Positions 19,356 through 28,209 of a stretch of DNA of 64,000 nt are shown here, in pieces. A program made the translations under genes and the position numbers. Source of the DNA: JASHPR01 sp963795055 (GTDB taxonomy: Bacteria > Actinomycetota > Actinomycetes > Streptosporangiales > Streptosporangiaceae); contig CAWCGJ010000041.1 of assembly GCA_963795055.1 (NCBI GenBank), positions 1 to 64,000 of the forward strand. Reading direction: 5' to 3'. Below the pieces are notes generated by a model that saw nothing but the letters and a program-made list of their open reading frames with translations, ran no database searches and was not told the origin of the DNA. The stretch's first letter is position 1; each line of letters begins with the position of its first letter.

Positions 19356-20321
19356 TCAGGCCGGGCGCATGACGAAGCGGACGTCGGTGTAACTTTCCCC
19401 GGTCGCCGGGGCCCGGAAGGTGACCGTCCCCGCCGGGGAGAAACCGGCCGCCGCGGCGGCCCGCTGGCTCGCGGTGTTGGCCGGGTCGATCCGGAGCTCC
19501 ACCTCGCGGGCCAGCCCATCGGCCAGCAGCCAGCGGCCGGCCAGCCGCGCCGCGGCCGAGGCGTAGCCGCGGCCACGGCGATCCGGCGCGACCCCGTAGG
19601 CCAGCTCGACCACGCCGTCGCCCCGGTCGCCGAGGCCGACCTGGCCGGTCAGCCGGTCCCGGCCTGCCTCGACCATGACCAGCGCCGGGCCCTGGAAGCT
19701 GCGCCGGTTCTGCCACCCGGCGAGCCAGTCGCGGACCAGGGCCTGGCAATCGGCCAGGGTGGCCCCGGCGGCCAGCGGAACCCACGTCCCGTCCAGGCCG
19801 CCGTCCTGCGCCGCGTACGCCCGCAGCACGGCGGCGTCCGGCTGACCCGGCAGGCGCAGCGCGACGCGGTCATCGGCCAGCCGGCCCGGGGGCGGCGCCC
19901 ACCGCGGAGGCCCCGGCGGGCGGTCGGGAGCCTGGAGCTGCCGGGCGTGGGCGACCGCCTGGTCCCGCTCGCCGAACCCGGTGATGCCGGCGATCCGGCC
20001 GCCGCGGACGGTGAGCACCTGCCAGCGCTCAGCGCCGCCGCCGGCGTCGGCCGCCTGGCCGCCGGTCACCCGCAGGCCCACGAGCACCCGGTCGCCGTGC
20101 ACCGAGACCTCGGACACCCGGGCCCGGATGCCCGCGTCTGTCCCGTGCCGGTACCAGGACAGAACCTGCTCCCGGTTCCGGCACACGGGGAACGGCGCGC
20201 CGGGCGCGCCCCATTGCACGTCGGCGTCCAGGAGATCGCCGAAGGCCGACAGGTCGGCCGCCTCCAGGGCCGCCCTGACCTGCTGCGCCACCCGCGCCGT
20301 CGCCTCGGGCTGCTCCGCCAT
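19356..20321 (-). CDS. SnoaL-like domain fused to GNAT acetyltransferase
   Basis: The 321-residue protein has two domains. Residues 1-125 are a SnoaL/NTF2-like fold (VRAALEAADLSAFGDLLDADVQWGAPG, then VLSWYRHGTDAGI and WQVLTVRGGRIAGITGF). Residues 150-321 are a RimJ/RimL-type GNAT domain with acetyl-CoA motif VAPDRRGRGYASAAARLAGRWLL and ELRIDPANTASQRAAAAAGF. Both domain types bind small molecules or peptide ends; no substrate can be assigned. It lies between the WYL regulator (3 bases away) and glyQS (11 bases), same strand, so the three probably form an operon with the regulator first. Confidence 0.82.
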   Translation of the reverse strand: MAEQPEATARVAQQVRAALEAADLSAFGDLLDADVQWGAPGAPFPVCRNREQVLSWYRHGTDAGIRARVSEVSVHGDRVLVGLRVTGGQAADAGGGAERWQVLTVRGGRIAGITGFGERDQAVAHARQLQAPDRPPGPPRWAPPPGRLADDRVALRLPGQPDAAVLRAYAAQDGGLDGTWVPLAAGATLADCQALVRDWLAGWQNRRSFQGPALVMVEAGRDRLTGQVGLGDRGDGVVELAYGVAPDRRGRGYASAAARLAGRWLLADGLAREVELRIDPANTASQRAAAAAGFSPAGTVTFRAPATGESYTDVRFVMRPA

Positions 20322-20324
20322 CGC

Positions 20325-21359
20325 TCACCTCCCGGCGCCATCATGAGCCGCGGCCGGCCGGGCGGGCAACCGAGTATCGGCGCCGGGCGATCCGGCGCCC
20401 GCGGCCCGGGCCAGGCGCTCGGCCAGGACCCGCAGCACGGGGATGAGCTCGGGCGGGTGCAGCACCTGGAAGTCGAAGCCCTTGAGCGCGAGGTACAGGG
20501 CGAGCTCGTCCAGGGAATCGGATCCCGCGTGCAGGACGCAGCGGCCGGCGTCGACGGCCTCCAGCCGGCCCGCGGCCGGGGAAGACCGCCGGGCGACGTC
20601 CTGCGCCGGCGCGTGCACCAGGATCCGGGCCTGGTAGCGGTACGGGGCAGAGGAGATGGACTGCGCGACGTAGGCCGCCACGTCCTGCGCGGGCAGCTCA
20701 CGTGGCGTGAAGCGGGCCCCGGGCGGGCCCAGCGGCCCCTGGATGCGGTCCAGGCGGAAGGTCCGCCAGTCGCCGCGGCCGGCGTCCCAGGCCACCAGGT
20801 ACCAGCGGCGCGGGGTGTGCACCAGGCGGTGCGGCTCGACGTCGCGGGTGTTGCTGACGCCACGGCGGTCGCGGTAGCGCAGGTGCAGCCGCCGCTGATC
20901 CCGGCACGCCGCCGCGACGGCGGTCAGCAGCTCGGGGTCCACGGCGTCCGGCGGGGACCCCGGCCCGGTCAGCGGGACGGTGGTGGCGCGGAAGGCGCTG
21001 ACCCGGTGCCGGAGCCGGGACGGCAGCATCTGCTGCAGCTTGGTGAGCGCGCGCAGCGCGGTCTCCTCCAGCCCGGTCACGCTGCCGGCGGCGGCCGTGT
21101 GCAGGCTGATCGCCACGGCCACCGCCTCCTCGTCGTCCAGCAGCAGCGGCGGCAGCGCGGCTCCCGCGCCGAGCCAGTAACCGCCCGCCGCGCCCGGCGC
21201 CGCCTCCACCGGATAACCGAGGTCACGCAGCCGGTCGACGTCGCGCCGCACGGTCCGCAGGCCGACGCCGAGCCGCTCCGCGAGTTCGGTGCCGCCCCAG
21301 TCGCGCCGGGACTGGAGCAGGGACAGCAGCCGGAGCAGCCGGGCCGAGGTCTCGAGCAT
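20325..21359 (-). CDS. HTH-WYL transcriptional regulator
   Basis: The 344-residue protein has an N-terminal HTH_11 winged helix (LLSLLQSRRDWGGTELAERLGVGLRTVRRDVDRLRDLGY, about residues 8-46) and a WYL domain (about 140-320), here with RWYLVAWDAGRGDWRTFRLDRI. WYL regulators sense nucleotides or nucleic acids or act on metabolic genes. The ATG at 21359 follows CGGAGC and gives the standard N-terminus. It is divergent from an epoxide hydrolase; a clean inverted repeat in the gap is the likely operator. Downstream come SnoaL-GNAT and glyQS. Confidence 0.88.
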   Translation of the reverse strand: MLETSARLLRLLSLLQSRRDWGGTELAERLGVGLRTVRRDVDRLRDLGYPVEAAPGAAGGYWLGAGAALPPLLLDDEEAVAVAISLHTAAAGSVTGLEETALRALTKLQQMLPSRLRHRVSAFRATTVPLTGPGSPPDAVDPELLTAVAAACRDQRRLHLRYRDRRGVSNTRDVEPHRLVHTPRRWYLVAWDAGRGDWRTFRLDRIQGPLGPPGARFTPRELPAQDVAAYVAQSISSAPYRYQARILVHAPAQDVARRSSPAAGRLEAVDAGRCVLHAGSDSLDELALYLALKGFDFQVLHPPELIPVLRVLAERLARAAGAGSPGADTRLPARPAAAHDGAGR

Positions 21360-21381
21360 GCTCCGATTATCGCCCGTATTA

Positions 21382-21398
21382 GTGCCAGAACCTGACAC
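21382..21398. promoter_or_regulatory. Inverted repeat, probable operator between the WYL regulator and epoxide hydrolase
   Basis: GTGCCAG-AAC-CTGACAC is a seven-base inverted repeat with one mismatch. It lies 23 bases from the regulator start and 24 from the hydrolase start, so it could control both. Confidence 0.55.
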
Positions 21399-21421
21399 CA
21401 ATGGCTTCTAGGGTCGGGGAC

Positions 21422-22621
21422 ATGAGCAACTTCGCCCCCACCTCGCCGCAGCCAGCCAGCGTCAACGCCCCCAAGGCCGGCCTCCGGCCGTATCGCATCA
21501 ACGTCCCGCAGGCCGACATCGACGACCTCCGCGACCGCCTGGCCCGGACCCGCTGGGCGCCCGGCCTGCCCGGCACCGGCTGGGAGCGCGGCGTCCCCGC
21601 CGGTTACCTGCGCGAGCTCGCCGCCTACTGGGCCAGCGAATACGACTGGCGCGCCCAGGAGGCGGCGCTCAACGCGATTCCCCAGTTCATCACCACGATC
21701 GACGGAGCCGACCTGCACTTCCTGCACGTGCGCTCCGCCGAGCCGGACGCCACGCCGCTGATGCTGCTGCACGGCTGGCCCGGCTCGGTCGTGGAGTTCC
21801 TCGACGTGATCGGCCCGCTCACCGACCCGGCCGCGCACGGCGGCGACCGGGCCGACGCCTTCCACCTGGTGATCCCGTCGCTGCCCGGCTACGGGTTCTC
21901 CGGGCCGCTGACCGAGACCGGCTGGACGGACGGCCGCGCCGCGGCGGCGCTGGCCGAGCTGATGGCCCGGCTCGGCTATACCCGGTACGGCGTGCAGGGC
22001 GGGGACGTGGGCGCCTTCATCGCCCCGCTGATGGGCCGCGCGGCCCCGGACCGGGTCATCGGCGTGCACGTCAACGCGCTGGTCACCTTCCCCTCCGGCG
22101 ACCCGGCCAACATGGCCGCGCTGACCGAGGCCGAGCGGGAGCGGCTCGGCGCCATGCAGCAGTGGCAGCAGCGCTCCGGGGCCTACCTGCAGCTCCAGGG
22201 CACGCGGCCGCAGACCATCGGGCAGTCGCTGACCGACTCGCCGTCCGGGCTGCTGGCCTGGATCGTGGAGAAGTTCCAGGAGTGGACCGATCCGGCCGCT
22301 CAGCTGCCCGACGACGCCGTCGACCGCGACCGGATCCTTACCGACGTCAGCATCTACTGGTTCACCTCCACCGCCGCCTCCGCCGCGCACACCTACTACG
22401 AGCGATTCAACGACCCGGCCATGTGGGCGCCCCGGCCGCGATCGGCCGTGCCGACCGCGGTGGCGGTCTTCACCACCGACCTGTCGATCCGCCCGTTCGC
22501 CGACAAGGTCAGCAACGTCGTCCGCTGGTCGGAGTTCGACCGCGGCGGCCACTTCGCCGCCCTCGAAGCCCCCGACCTGCTGACCGCCGACGTCAGGGAG
22601 TTCTTCCGCTCCCTCGGCTGA
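21422..22621 (+). CDS. Epoxide hydrolase, EPHN-type alpha/beta hydrolase
   Basis: The 399-residue protein begins with the EPHN domain (LRPYRINVPQADIDDLRDRLARTRW), followed by an alpha/beta hydrolase core. The oxyanion motif is HGWPGSVVEF, the nucleophile aspartate is in VQGGDVGAF (usually GGDWG, so Trp is replaced by Val), and the catalytic histidine is in GGHFAALEAPDLL. It should open epoxides to diols in the cytoplasm, although many members have unknown substrates. The start at ATG 21422 is the second in-frame start and lies beyond the inverted repeat. An amidase gene follows after 23 bases and is probably cotranscribed. Confidence 0.9.
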   Translation: MSNFAPTSPQPASVNAPKAGLRPYRINVPQADIDDLRDRLARTRWAPGLPGTGWERGVPAGYLRELAAYWASEYDWRAQEAALNAIPQFITTIDGADLHFLHVRSAEPDATPLMLLHGWPGSVVEFLDVIGPLTDPAAHGGDRADAFHLVIPSLPGYGFSGPLTETGWTDGRAAAALAELMARLGYTRYGVQGGDVGAFIAPLMGRAAPDRVIGVHVNALVTFPSGDPANMAALTEAERERLGAMQQWQQRSGAYLQLQGTRPQTIGQSLTDSPSGLLAWIVEKFQEWTDPAAQLPDDAVDRDRILTDVSIYWFTSTAASAAHTYYERFNDPAMWAPRPRSAVPTAVAVFTTDLSIRPFADKVSNVVRWSEFDRGGHFAALEAPDLLTADVREFFRSLG

Positions 22622-22644
22622 CGGCGAGCCTTTACGGTGAGGCC

Positions 22645-24059
22645 ATGCCGGACATCACCACGCTCAGCGCCACCGAACTGCTCGGGCGGTACCGGCGGCG
22701 CGAGCTCTCCCCGGTGCAGGTCACCCGCGCGGTCCTGGCCGCGATCGAGGCGCGGGACGCGACCACCAACGCCTACTGCCTGGTCCGCGGCGAGGAGGCG
22801 CTGGCCGCGGCCCGGGCGTCGGAGCGCCGGTGGCAGGCGGGGGAGCCGGAAGGACGGCTGGACGGGGTTCCGGTCTCGGTCAAGGACCTCCTGCTGACCA
22901 GCGGCTGGCCGACGCTGCGGGGTTCGCGGACGATCGAGGCGGCCGGGCCGTGGGACGCCGACGCCCCGGCGGTCGCCCGGCTGCGCGAGCACCGGGCGGT
23001 GCTGCTGGGCAAGACGACCACGCCCGAGTTCGGCTGGAAGGGCGTCACCGACAGCCCGCTCACCGGGGTGACCCGCAACCCGTGGGATCCCGCCCGGACC
23101 GCGGGCGGGTCCAGCGGGGGCAGCGCGGCGGCCGTCGCCTCGGGCCTGGGCCCGCTGTCGGTGGGCACCGACGGGGGCGGGTCGATCCGGATCCCGGCGT
23201 GCTTCTGCGGCATCGTCGGGCTCAAGCCGACCCACGGCCGGGTGCCGGTCTACCCGCCCAGCACGTTCGGCACGCTGTCACACGTCGGGCCGATGGCCCG
23301 CACGGTCGCGGACGCCGCGCTCCTGCTCGACGTGCTCTCCGCGCCCGACTACCGGGACCCGCTGGCGCTGGGCGGGCCGGGCCGGCCTCCGAGGGCGCGC
23401 TGCCCCGGGTCAGCGGCCTGCGGGTGGCCTACAGCCCCGCGCTCGGCTACGCGCAGGTCGATCCCGAGGTCGCCGCCGCGGTCCGCGGCGCGGTGACCGC
23501 GCTCGAATCGGCCGGCGCCCGGGTCACGCAGGCCGACCCGGGGTTCGCCGACCCGATCGATGCCTTCCGCGTGCTCTGGTACGCGGGGGCCGCCCAGCTG
23601 GTCAACGACATTCCTCCCGGCCGCCGGGCCCTGATCGACCCGGGCCTGGCCGAGGTCGCCGCGGCGGGCCGGCGCTACTCGGCGCTCGACTACCTGCAGG
23701 CGCTGCGCGAGCGCTCGGCGCTCGGCATCGCCATGGGCGCCTTCCACCAGGCCCATGACCTGCTGGTGACCCCGGCGGAGCCGATCGTCGCGTTCGAGGC
23801 CGGCGCCGAGGTTCCCGGGGGGTCCGCCGGGTCGCGCTGGATGAGCTGGACCCCGTTCACGTACCCGTTCAACATGACGCACCAGCCGGCGGCCACCGTG
23901 CCCTGCGGGTTCTCGGCGGCCGGACTGCCCATCGGCGCGCAGGTCGTGGGTCCCCGCCACGGGGACGCTCTGGTCCTGTCGGCCTGCGCGGCGATCGAGG
24001 CCGCGCTGCCCTGGCGCGACCGGTGGCCGGAGTCACCGGACCAGGCGTTGACGAGGTAA
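22645..24059 (+). pseudogene. Amidase-signature family protein, frameshifted
   Basis: The first part (22645 to about 23370) encodes a normal amidase N-terminus with the catalytic lysine in VPVSVKDLLLTSG, and GGSSGGSAAAVASGLGPLSVGTDGGGSIRIP carrying the cis-serine and nucleophile serine. The rest of the family sequence (SEGALPRVSGLRVAYSPALGYAQVDPEV to AIEAALPWRDRWPES) continues in another frame to the stop at 24059. The shift equals one missing base within the GC-rich run around 23365-23395. Either the gene is recently broken or the base was lost in sequencing; no other defect is visible, which favours the latter. If intact, it would be about 471 residues and hydrolyse an unknown amide. Confidence 0.8.
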
Positions 24060-24065
24060 CTTTTC

Positions 24066-24080
24066 TTCGGAGCATCCGAA
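24066..24080. promoter_or_regulatory. Small inverted repeat upstream of the tandem AAA gene
   Basis: TTCGG-AGCAT-CCGAA is a perfect five-base inverted repeat just after the amidase stop. A TATACA sequence (24112-24117) lies 29 bases before the AAA gene start and could be its -10 box. Either a weak terminator or an operator is possible. Confidence 0.3.
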
Positions 24081-24140
24081 TGTGCGCCTTCGTATGCGGC
24101 CGGTAATGCGCTATACAGGTCTCAAGCGCGAGGGAGCAAA

Positions 24141-26666
24141 ATGCGGACAGACCAGGGTTCTCTGTCCCTGCCCGGCCGGCAGATCGTGCAGGGCGGGGTT
24201 ACGCGCATTCGCCGAATCTTCTCGGCGGCCCCGCTGCTCCTCAAGGTCCTCATGCTGGCCGCGCTGGTCTTCCTGCTCCCCTTCGGCCTGGCCATCGTGT
24301 TCCCGGTGCTGCTGCTGGCCGCGCTGGTCTACGCGCCGTTCGCGGTCTCTGCCGCGCACCGCACCGTGCTGGCGTCGCTGTCGGTAGCGGTGTGGGGCCT
24401 GGCCTTCGTCTCCGGGGTGTCCGGTGGCTACCGGCCCTGGCTGGCCCTGCTCCTGCTGCTGCCGTTCGTCGTCGTGCTCGCCGCGCACGCGGGCACGCTC
24501 GGGCGCTGGTTCGTGCCGTGCCGGACCGTCGCCTGGACGCTCGGCTGGTCCCTGCCGATCGCCATGATCACGTGGCGGCTGGCCGAGAGCCAGCCCGCCA
24601 TCGGGCCCGTGGTCGGCTGGCTGATCGCGTGCGTGGTGCTGGGCTGGCGGCTGGCCAAGTCGTGGCAGGAGGAGCGGGAGTTCGGTCGCCAGCAGGCCCG
24701 TGGCGGCGCCCTGGCCGCACCCTACGGGTGGCCACCGCCCGCAGGCCCGCGCGACGGCGGGTCGGGGACGGGCACGCTGACCGGGCCGCGCCCGCCGACC
24801 CGGACCGCCGGGCCGGGGCCGTCCGGGCCGGGCGGCCGGCGGCCGCGCGGCAACGGCCGGGCCGGGGCCGAAGCGGTCCGCGCTCAGCACGCCACGGACG
24901 GGGCCCAGGCCCAGCCCGGCGCCGATGCCCACGATCGCGCCGCCGGGCCGCCGGAGATCACGGTGGACGAGGCCATGGCCGAGCTGGACAACATGATCGG
25001 CCTGACCGCCGTCAAGGACCAGATCAAGTCGATCGCCGCGTCGATCGAGGCGGCGCGCAGGCGCGCCGTGGCCGGGTTCACCACCGACAAGCCCATGCAG
25101 CACATGGTGTTCCTCGGCCCGCCCGGCACCGGCAAGACCGCGGTGGCCCGCATCGTCGCCAAGATCTTCTACGCGTTCGGCCTGCTGGACTCGCCGGCCG
25201 TGGTGGAGGCGCACCGCGCCGACCTGGTGGGCGAGTACCTGGGCGCCACCGCGATCAAGACCAACGAGCTGATCGACTCGGCGCTGGGCGGGGTGCTGTT
25301 CATCGACGAGGCCTACAGCCTGGTGAACGAGGGCGACGGCCAGGGCGACCGGTTCGGCAACGAGGCGGTCCAGGCCCTGCTGACGCGCGCCGAGGATGAC
25401 CGCGACAACCTGATCATCATCCTGGCCGGGTACGAGCGGCAGATGGACAACTTCCTGACCAGCAATCCCGGCCTGACGTCGCGCTTCGCAGTCCGGGTGA
25501 AGTTCCCCGGCTACACGCCCGCCGAGCTGCTGTCCCTGGCCGACCTGGCCATCGAGCGGCGGGGCGAGCTGCTCGACCCCGACGCCCGGCCGGTGCTCTG
25601 GCGGCTGTTCGAGGACGTCGGCCGGCGCAGGATGGCCGACGAGCTCGGGAACGGGCGCTTCGTGCGCAGCCTGCTGGAGAAGGCCGGCCAGGCCCGGGAC
25701 GTCCGGGTGATGGCCGCCGAGGAGGAGCCGTCCTCCGCCGACTTGGTCACCCTGCGCGCCGGTGACCTGGAGCAGGCCTTCTCGGAGCTGACCACGAGAT
25801 TCCGCGGGTACGGCGAGACGCCGACGCTGGAGAGCGCGCTGGCCGAGCTGGACGCGCTGATCGGGCTCGAGCCGGTCAAGCGCCAGGTGCGCGAGATCGC
25901 CGCGCAGCTGCGGGTGGCGCGGCTACGCGACGCGCACGGCCTGGCCAGCCAGCCGCCGGCCCGGCATTTCGTGTTCACCGGCCCGCCGGGAACCGGGAAG
26001 ACCACCGTGGCCAGGATCCTGGGCCGGATCTTCGCCGCGCTCGGGCTGCTGGTGCGGCCGAGCGTGGTGGAGGCGCACCGCGCCGACCTGGTGGGCGAGC
26101 ACCTGGGCGCCACCGCGATCAAGACCAGCAAGCTGATCGACTCGGCCCTGGGCGGTGTGCTGTTCATCGACGAGGCCTACGCGCTCTACAACGAGGGCTA
26201 CTCCGGCGGCGACGCGTTCGGCTCCGAAGCGATCGCGGCGCTGCTCAAGCGGGCCGAGGACGACCGGGACCGGCTGGTGATCGTGCTGGCCGGCTACACG
26301 GCGGACATGGACAGGTTCCTGCGCAGCAACCCGGGCCTCGCTTCCCGGTTCGGCGTGCGGATCTCCTTCCCCAGCTACTCCCCGGAGGAGCTGACCAGCA
26401 TCGCCGAGGTGATCGCGCAGCAGGCGGGGGACAGCTTCGAACCCGACGCCCGGCCCGTGCTCGACCAGATCTTCGGTGCCGCCTGCGAGCAGCGGAAGAT
26501 CGACGAGCTCGGCAACGGGCGGTTCGCCCGGTCGCTGTTCGAGCGCGCCTGCGCGGTCCGGGACGTGCGGGTCGCGCACCTCGGCGAGGCCGCGAGCCCC
26601 GAGGACCTCACCACGGTCGCGGCCGCCGACCTGCTCGCCGCCTACGGCGAGATCAGCCCCGAGTAA
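24141..26666 (+). CDS. Membrane-anchored tandem CbbX/SpoVK-type AAA ATPase
   Basis: The 841-residue protein starts with about five hydrophobic segments (residues 33-175, for example LMLAALVFLLPFGLAIVFPV and LALLLLLPFVVVLAAHAG), then a disordered Pro/Gly/Arg linker (about 185-275) and two CbbX-family AAA modules. Module 1 has Walker A GPPGTGKTAVARI (about 326) and Walker B GVLFIDEAYSLVNEG; module 2 has GPPGTGKTTVARI (about 614) and GVLFIDEAYALYNEG. Both have the linker LNPGLxSRF-type sensor (NPGLTSRF, NPGLASRF) and arginine finger region ELGNGRF. Relatives include CbbX activase, SpoVK and type VII secretion EccA, but those lack this membrane domain. Function is unknown; remodelling of a membrane-bound partner is a guess. 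No ESX genes are nearby. Confidence 0.85.
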   Translation: MRTDQGSLSLPGRQIVQGGVTRIRRIFSAAPLLLKVLMLAALVFLLPFGLAIVFPVLLLAALVYAPFAVSAAHRTVLASLSVAVWGLAFVSGVSGGYRPWLALLLLLPFVVVLAAHAGTLGRWFVPCRTVAWTLGWSLPIAMITWRLAESQPAIGPVVGWLIACVVLGWRLAKSWQEEREFGRQQARGGALAAPYGWPPPAGPRDGGSGTGTLTGPRPPTRTAGPGPSGPGGRRPRGNGRAGAEAVRAQHATDGAQAQPGADAHDRAAGPPEITVDEAMAELDNMIGLTAVKDQIKSIAASIEAARRRAVAGFTTDKPMQHMVFLGPPGTGKTAVARIVAKIFYAFGLLDSPAVVEAHRADLVGEYLGATAIKTNELIDSALGGVLFIDEAYSLVNEGDGQGDRFGNEAVQALLTRAEDDRDNLIIILAGYERQMDNFLTSNPGLTSRFAVRVKFPGYTPAELLSLADLAIERRGELLDPDARPVLWRLFEDVGRRRMADELGNGRFVRSLLEKAGQARDVRVMAAEEEPSSADLVTLRAGDLEQAFSELTTRFRGYGETPTLESALAELDALIGLEPVKRQVREIAAQLRVARLRDAHGLASQPPARHFVFTGPPGTGKTTVARILGRIFAALGLLVRPSVVEAHRADLVGEHLGATAIKTSKLIDSALGGVLFIDEAYALYNEGYSGGDAFGSEAIAALLKRAEDDRDRLVIVLAGYTADMDRFLRSNPGLASRFGVRISFPSYSPEELTSIAEVIAQQAGDSFEPDARPVLDQIFGAACEQRKIDELGNGRFARSLFERACAVRDVRVAHLGEAASPEDLTTVAAADLLAAYGEISPE

Positions 26667-28209
26667 CCGAGAACCGCACCCGACTGCCCGGCCGCAGCTG
26701 CCCGGCCAGGCCGATGTCCGCGGACGTGACCACCGCGATGACCGGGTAGCCGCCGGTGACCGGGTGATCGGCCAGCAGCAGGATCGGCTGGCCGCCGTGC
26801 GGGACCTGCAGCGCCCCGGTCACCACGCCCTCGCTGGGCAGCTCGCCGCGGCTCGCGCGGGGCAGGGCCGGGCCGTCGAGCCGCAGCCCGGTGCGGTCGC
26901 TGGCCGGCGTGACCGCATAGGTGGCGCTGCCGAGCACTTCGAGCGCGCCCGGCGCGAACCAGTCCCCGCGCGGGCCCGGGATCACCCGCAGCTCGGCGGG
27001 CGCGCCCGCCAGCGGCAGCACCGTGGCCGCCTCGCCCGTCCCCGGGGGGACCGGGCCGGGGACGCCCACCGGCAGCAGGTCGCCGGCCCGCAGCGGCGCC
27101 GGCCCGAACCCCGAGCGCAGGTCGGCGGACCGGCTGCCCAGCACCGGCGGGACGTCGACGCCGCCGCGGACGGCCACGTAGCTGCGCAGACCTGCGGCGG
27201 GCGCGCCCACCCGCACCAGCCCGCCCGCCGGGACGCCGAACGCGCGGCCGTGCGGCACGTCGCGGGCCGCGCCGCCGGGCCCGGCCAGGGTCACCGGGGC
27301 GCTCGCCCCGGTGACCGCGACCCGCGCCTCGCCCGGGAACCTGAGCGCGGCCCGGCCCAGGGTGAGCTCGATGCCCGCGGCGCCGTCCGGGTTCCCGGCC
27401 AGCCGGTTGGCCCGCCGGAGGCTGGCCGCGTCGGCCGCGCCGGAGTGCGGCACCCCGAGGTGCCCGAATCCCGGCCGACCCAGGTCCTGGACGGTGGCCA
27501 GCGGCCCCGGCTTGATCACCTCGATCACCGGGCCCGGGGCCAGCGCGGCGGCCGCGGCGGGCGCCGCGGGGAGGGACGCGGGGAGGGAGTTGACCGGGCG
27601 GAAGCGGACCCGCATCCCCGGGGCCAGCAGGGCCGGCGGGTTCCGCTCCGGGTTCCACAGCACGGCCGAGGTGCGCCCGAGCAGCCGCCAGCCGCCCGGC
27701 GACGCGCTGGAGTACACGGCGGCCAGGCCGCCGGCGATGGCCACCGCCCCGGCCGGCACCCGCAGCCGGGGCTCGGCCAGCCGGGGCACCGTGGCCAGCA
27801 CCGGGTCGAGCCCGGTCAGGTACCCGAAGCCGGGCGAGAAGCCTAGCCAGCCGACCGTGTAGTCGCCGGCCGCGTGCCGGGCGATCACCTCGCCGGGGGA
27901 CAGCCCCGTCAACCGGGCCACCTCGGCCACGTCCGGCCCGTCGTAGACCACGGGGAACTCGGCCAGCGCCGCGGCGCCGGGGCCGGCCTCGGGCAGCGGC
28001 AGGGCTAGCACCCGGGCGGCCAGCTCGCCGAGATCCAGGCTTCCCGGGTCGGTGGTCACCAGGACGGTGCTGGCGCCGGGTACCACGTCCAGCACGCCCG
28101 CGATCCGTTGCGAAACGATGGCGGCCGCCAGCGCGCTGGCCACGCCTTCGGCTTGCAGCAGCAGCGCGGCGTCCCCGGCCGGGCGCACGCGGCCCGGGCG
28201 CGCGCGCAT
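26653..28209 (-). CDS. pxpBC: 5-oxoprolinase subunits B and C fused
   Basis: PxpA, PxpB and PxpC together hydrolyse 5-oxoproline to glutamate with ATP, clearing a damage product of glutamine. Residues 1-205 are PxpB (KipI-like): LTGLSPGEVIARHAAGDYTVGWLGFSPGFGYLTGL and PAGAVAIAGGLAAVYSSASPGGW. Residues 225-518 are PxpC (KipA-like): VIKPGPLATVQDLGRPGFGHLGVPHSGAAD, RSYVAVRGGVDVPPVLGSRS and the C-terminal LLLADHPVTGGYPVIAVV. The fusion occurs in many actinobacteria, sometimes annotated as urea amidolyase-like. It overlaps pxpA by one base (TGATG), so it is translationally coupled. Its 3' end overlaps the convergent AAA gene by 14 bases. Confidence 0.92.
   Translation of the reverse strand: MRARPGRVRPAGDAALLLQAEGVASALAAAIVSQRIAGVLDVVPGASTVLVTTDPGSLDLGELAARVLALPLPEAGPGAAALAEFPVVYDGPDVAEVARLTGLSPGEVIARHAAGDYTVGWLGFSPGFGYLTGLDPVLATVPRLAEPRLRVPAGAVAIAGGLAAVYSSASPGGWRLLGRTSAVLWNPERNPPALLAPGMRVRFRPVNSLPASLPAAPAAAAALAPGPVIEVIKPGPLATVQDLGRPGFGHLGVPHSGAADAASLRRANRLAGNPDGAAGIELTLGRAALRFPGEARVAVTGASAPVTLAGPGGAARDVPHGRAFGVPAGGLVRVGAPAAGLRSYVAVRGGVDVPPVLGSRSADLRSGFGPAPLRAGDLLPVGVPGPVPPGTGEAATVLPLAGAPAELRVIPGPRGDWFAPGALEVLGSATYAVTPASDRTGLRLDGPALPRASRGELPSEGVVTGALQVPHGGQPILLLADHPVTGGYPVIAVVTSADIGLAGQLRPGSRVRFSVTRG

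Noticed and set aside
19345..19785. N-terminal extension of GlyQS by 147 residues
   Set aside because: The extension is a shifted reading of the GNAT gene. GlyQ homologues begin at MQDALLALTRYW.
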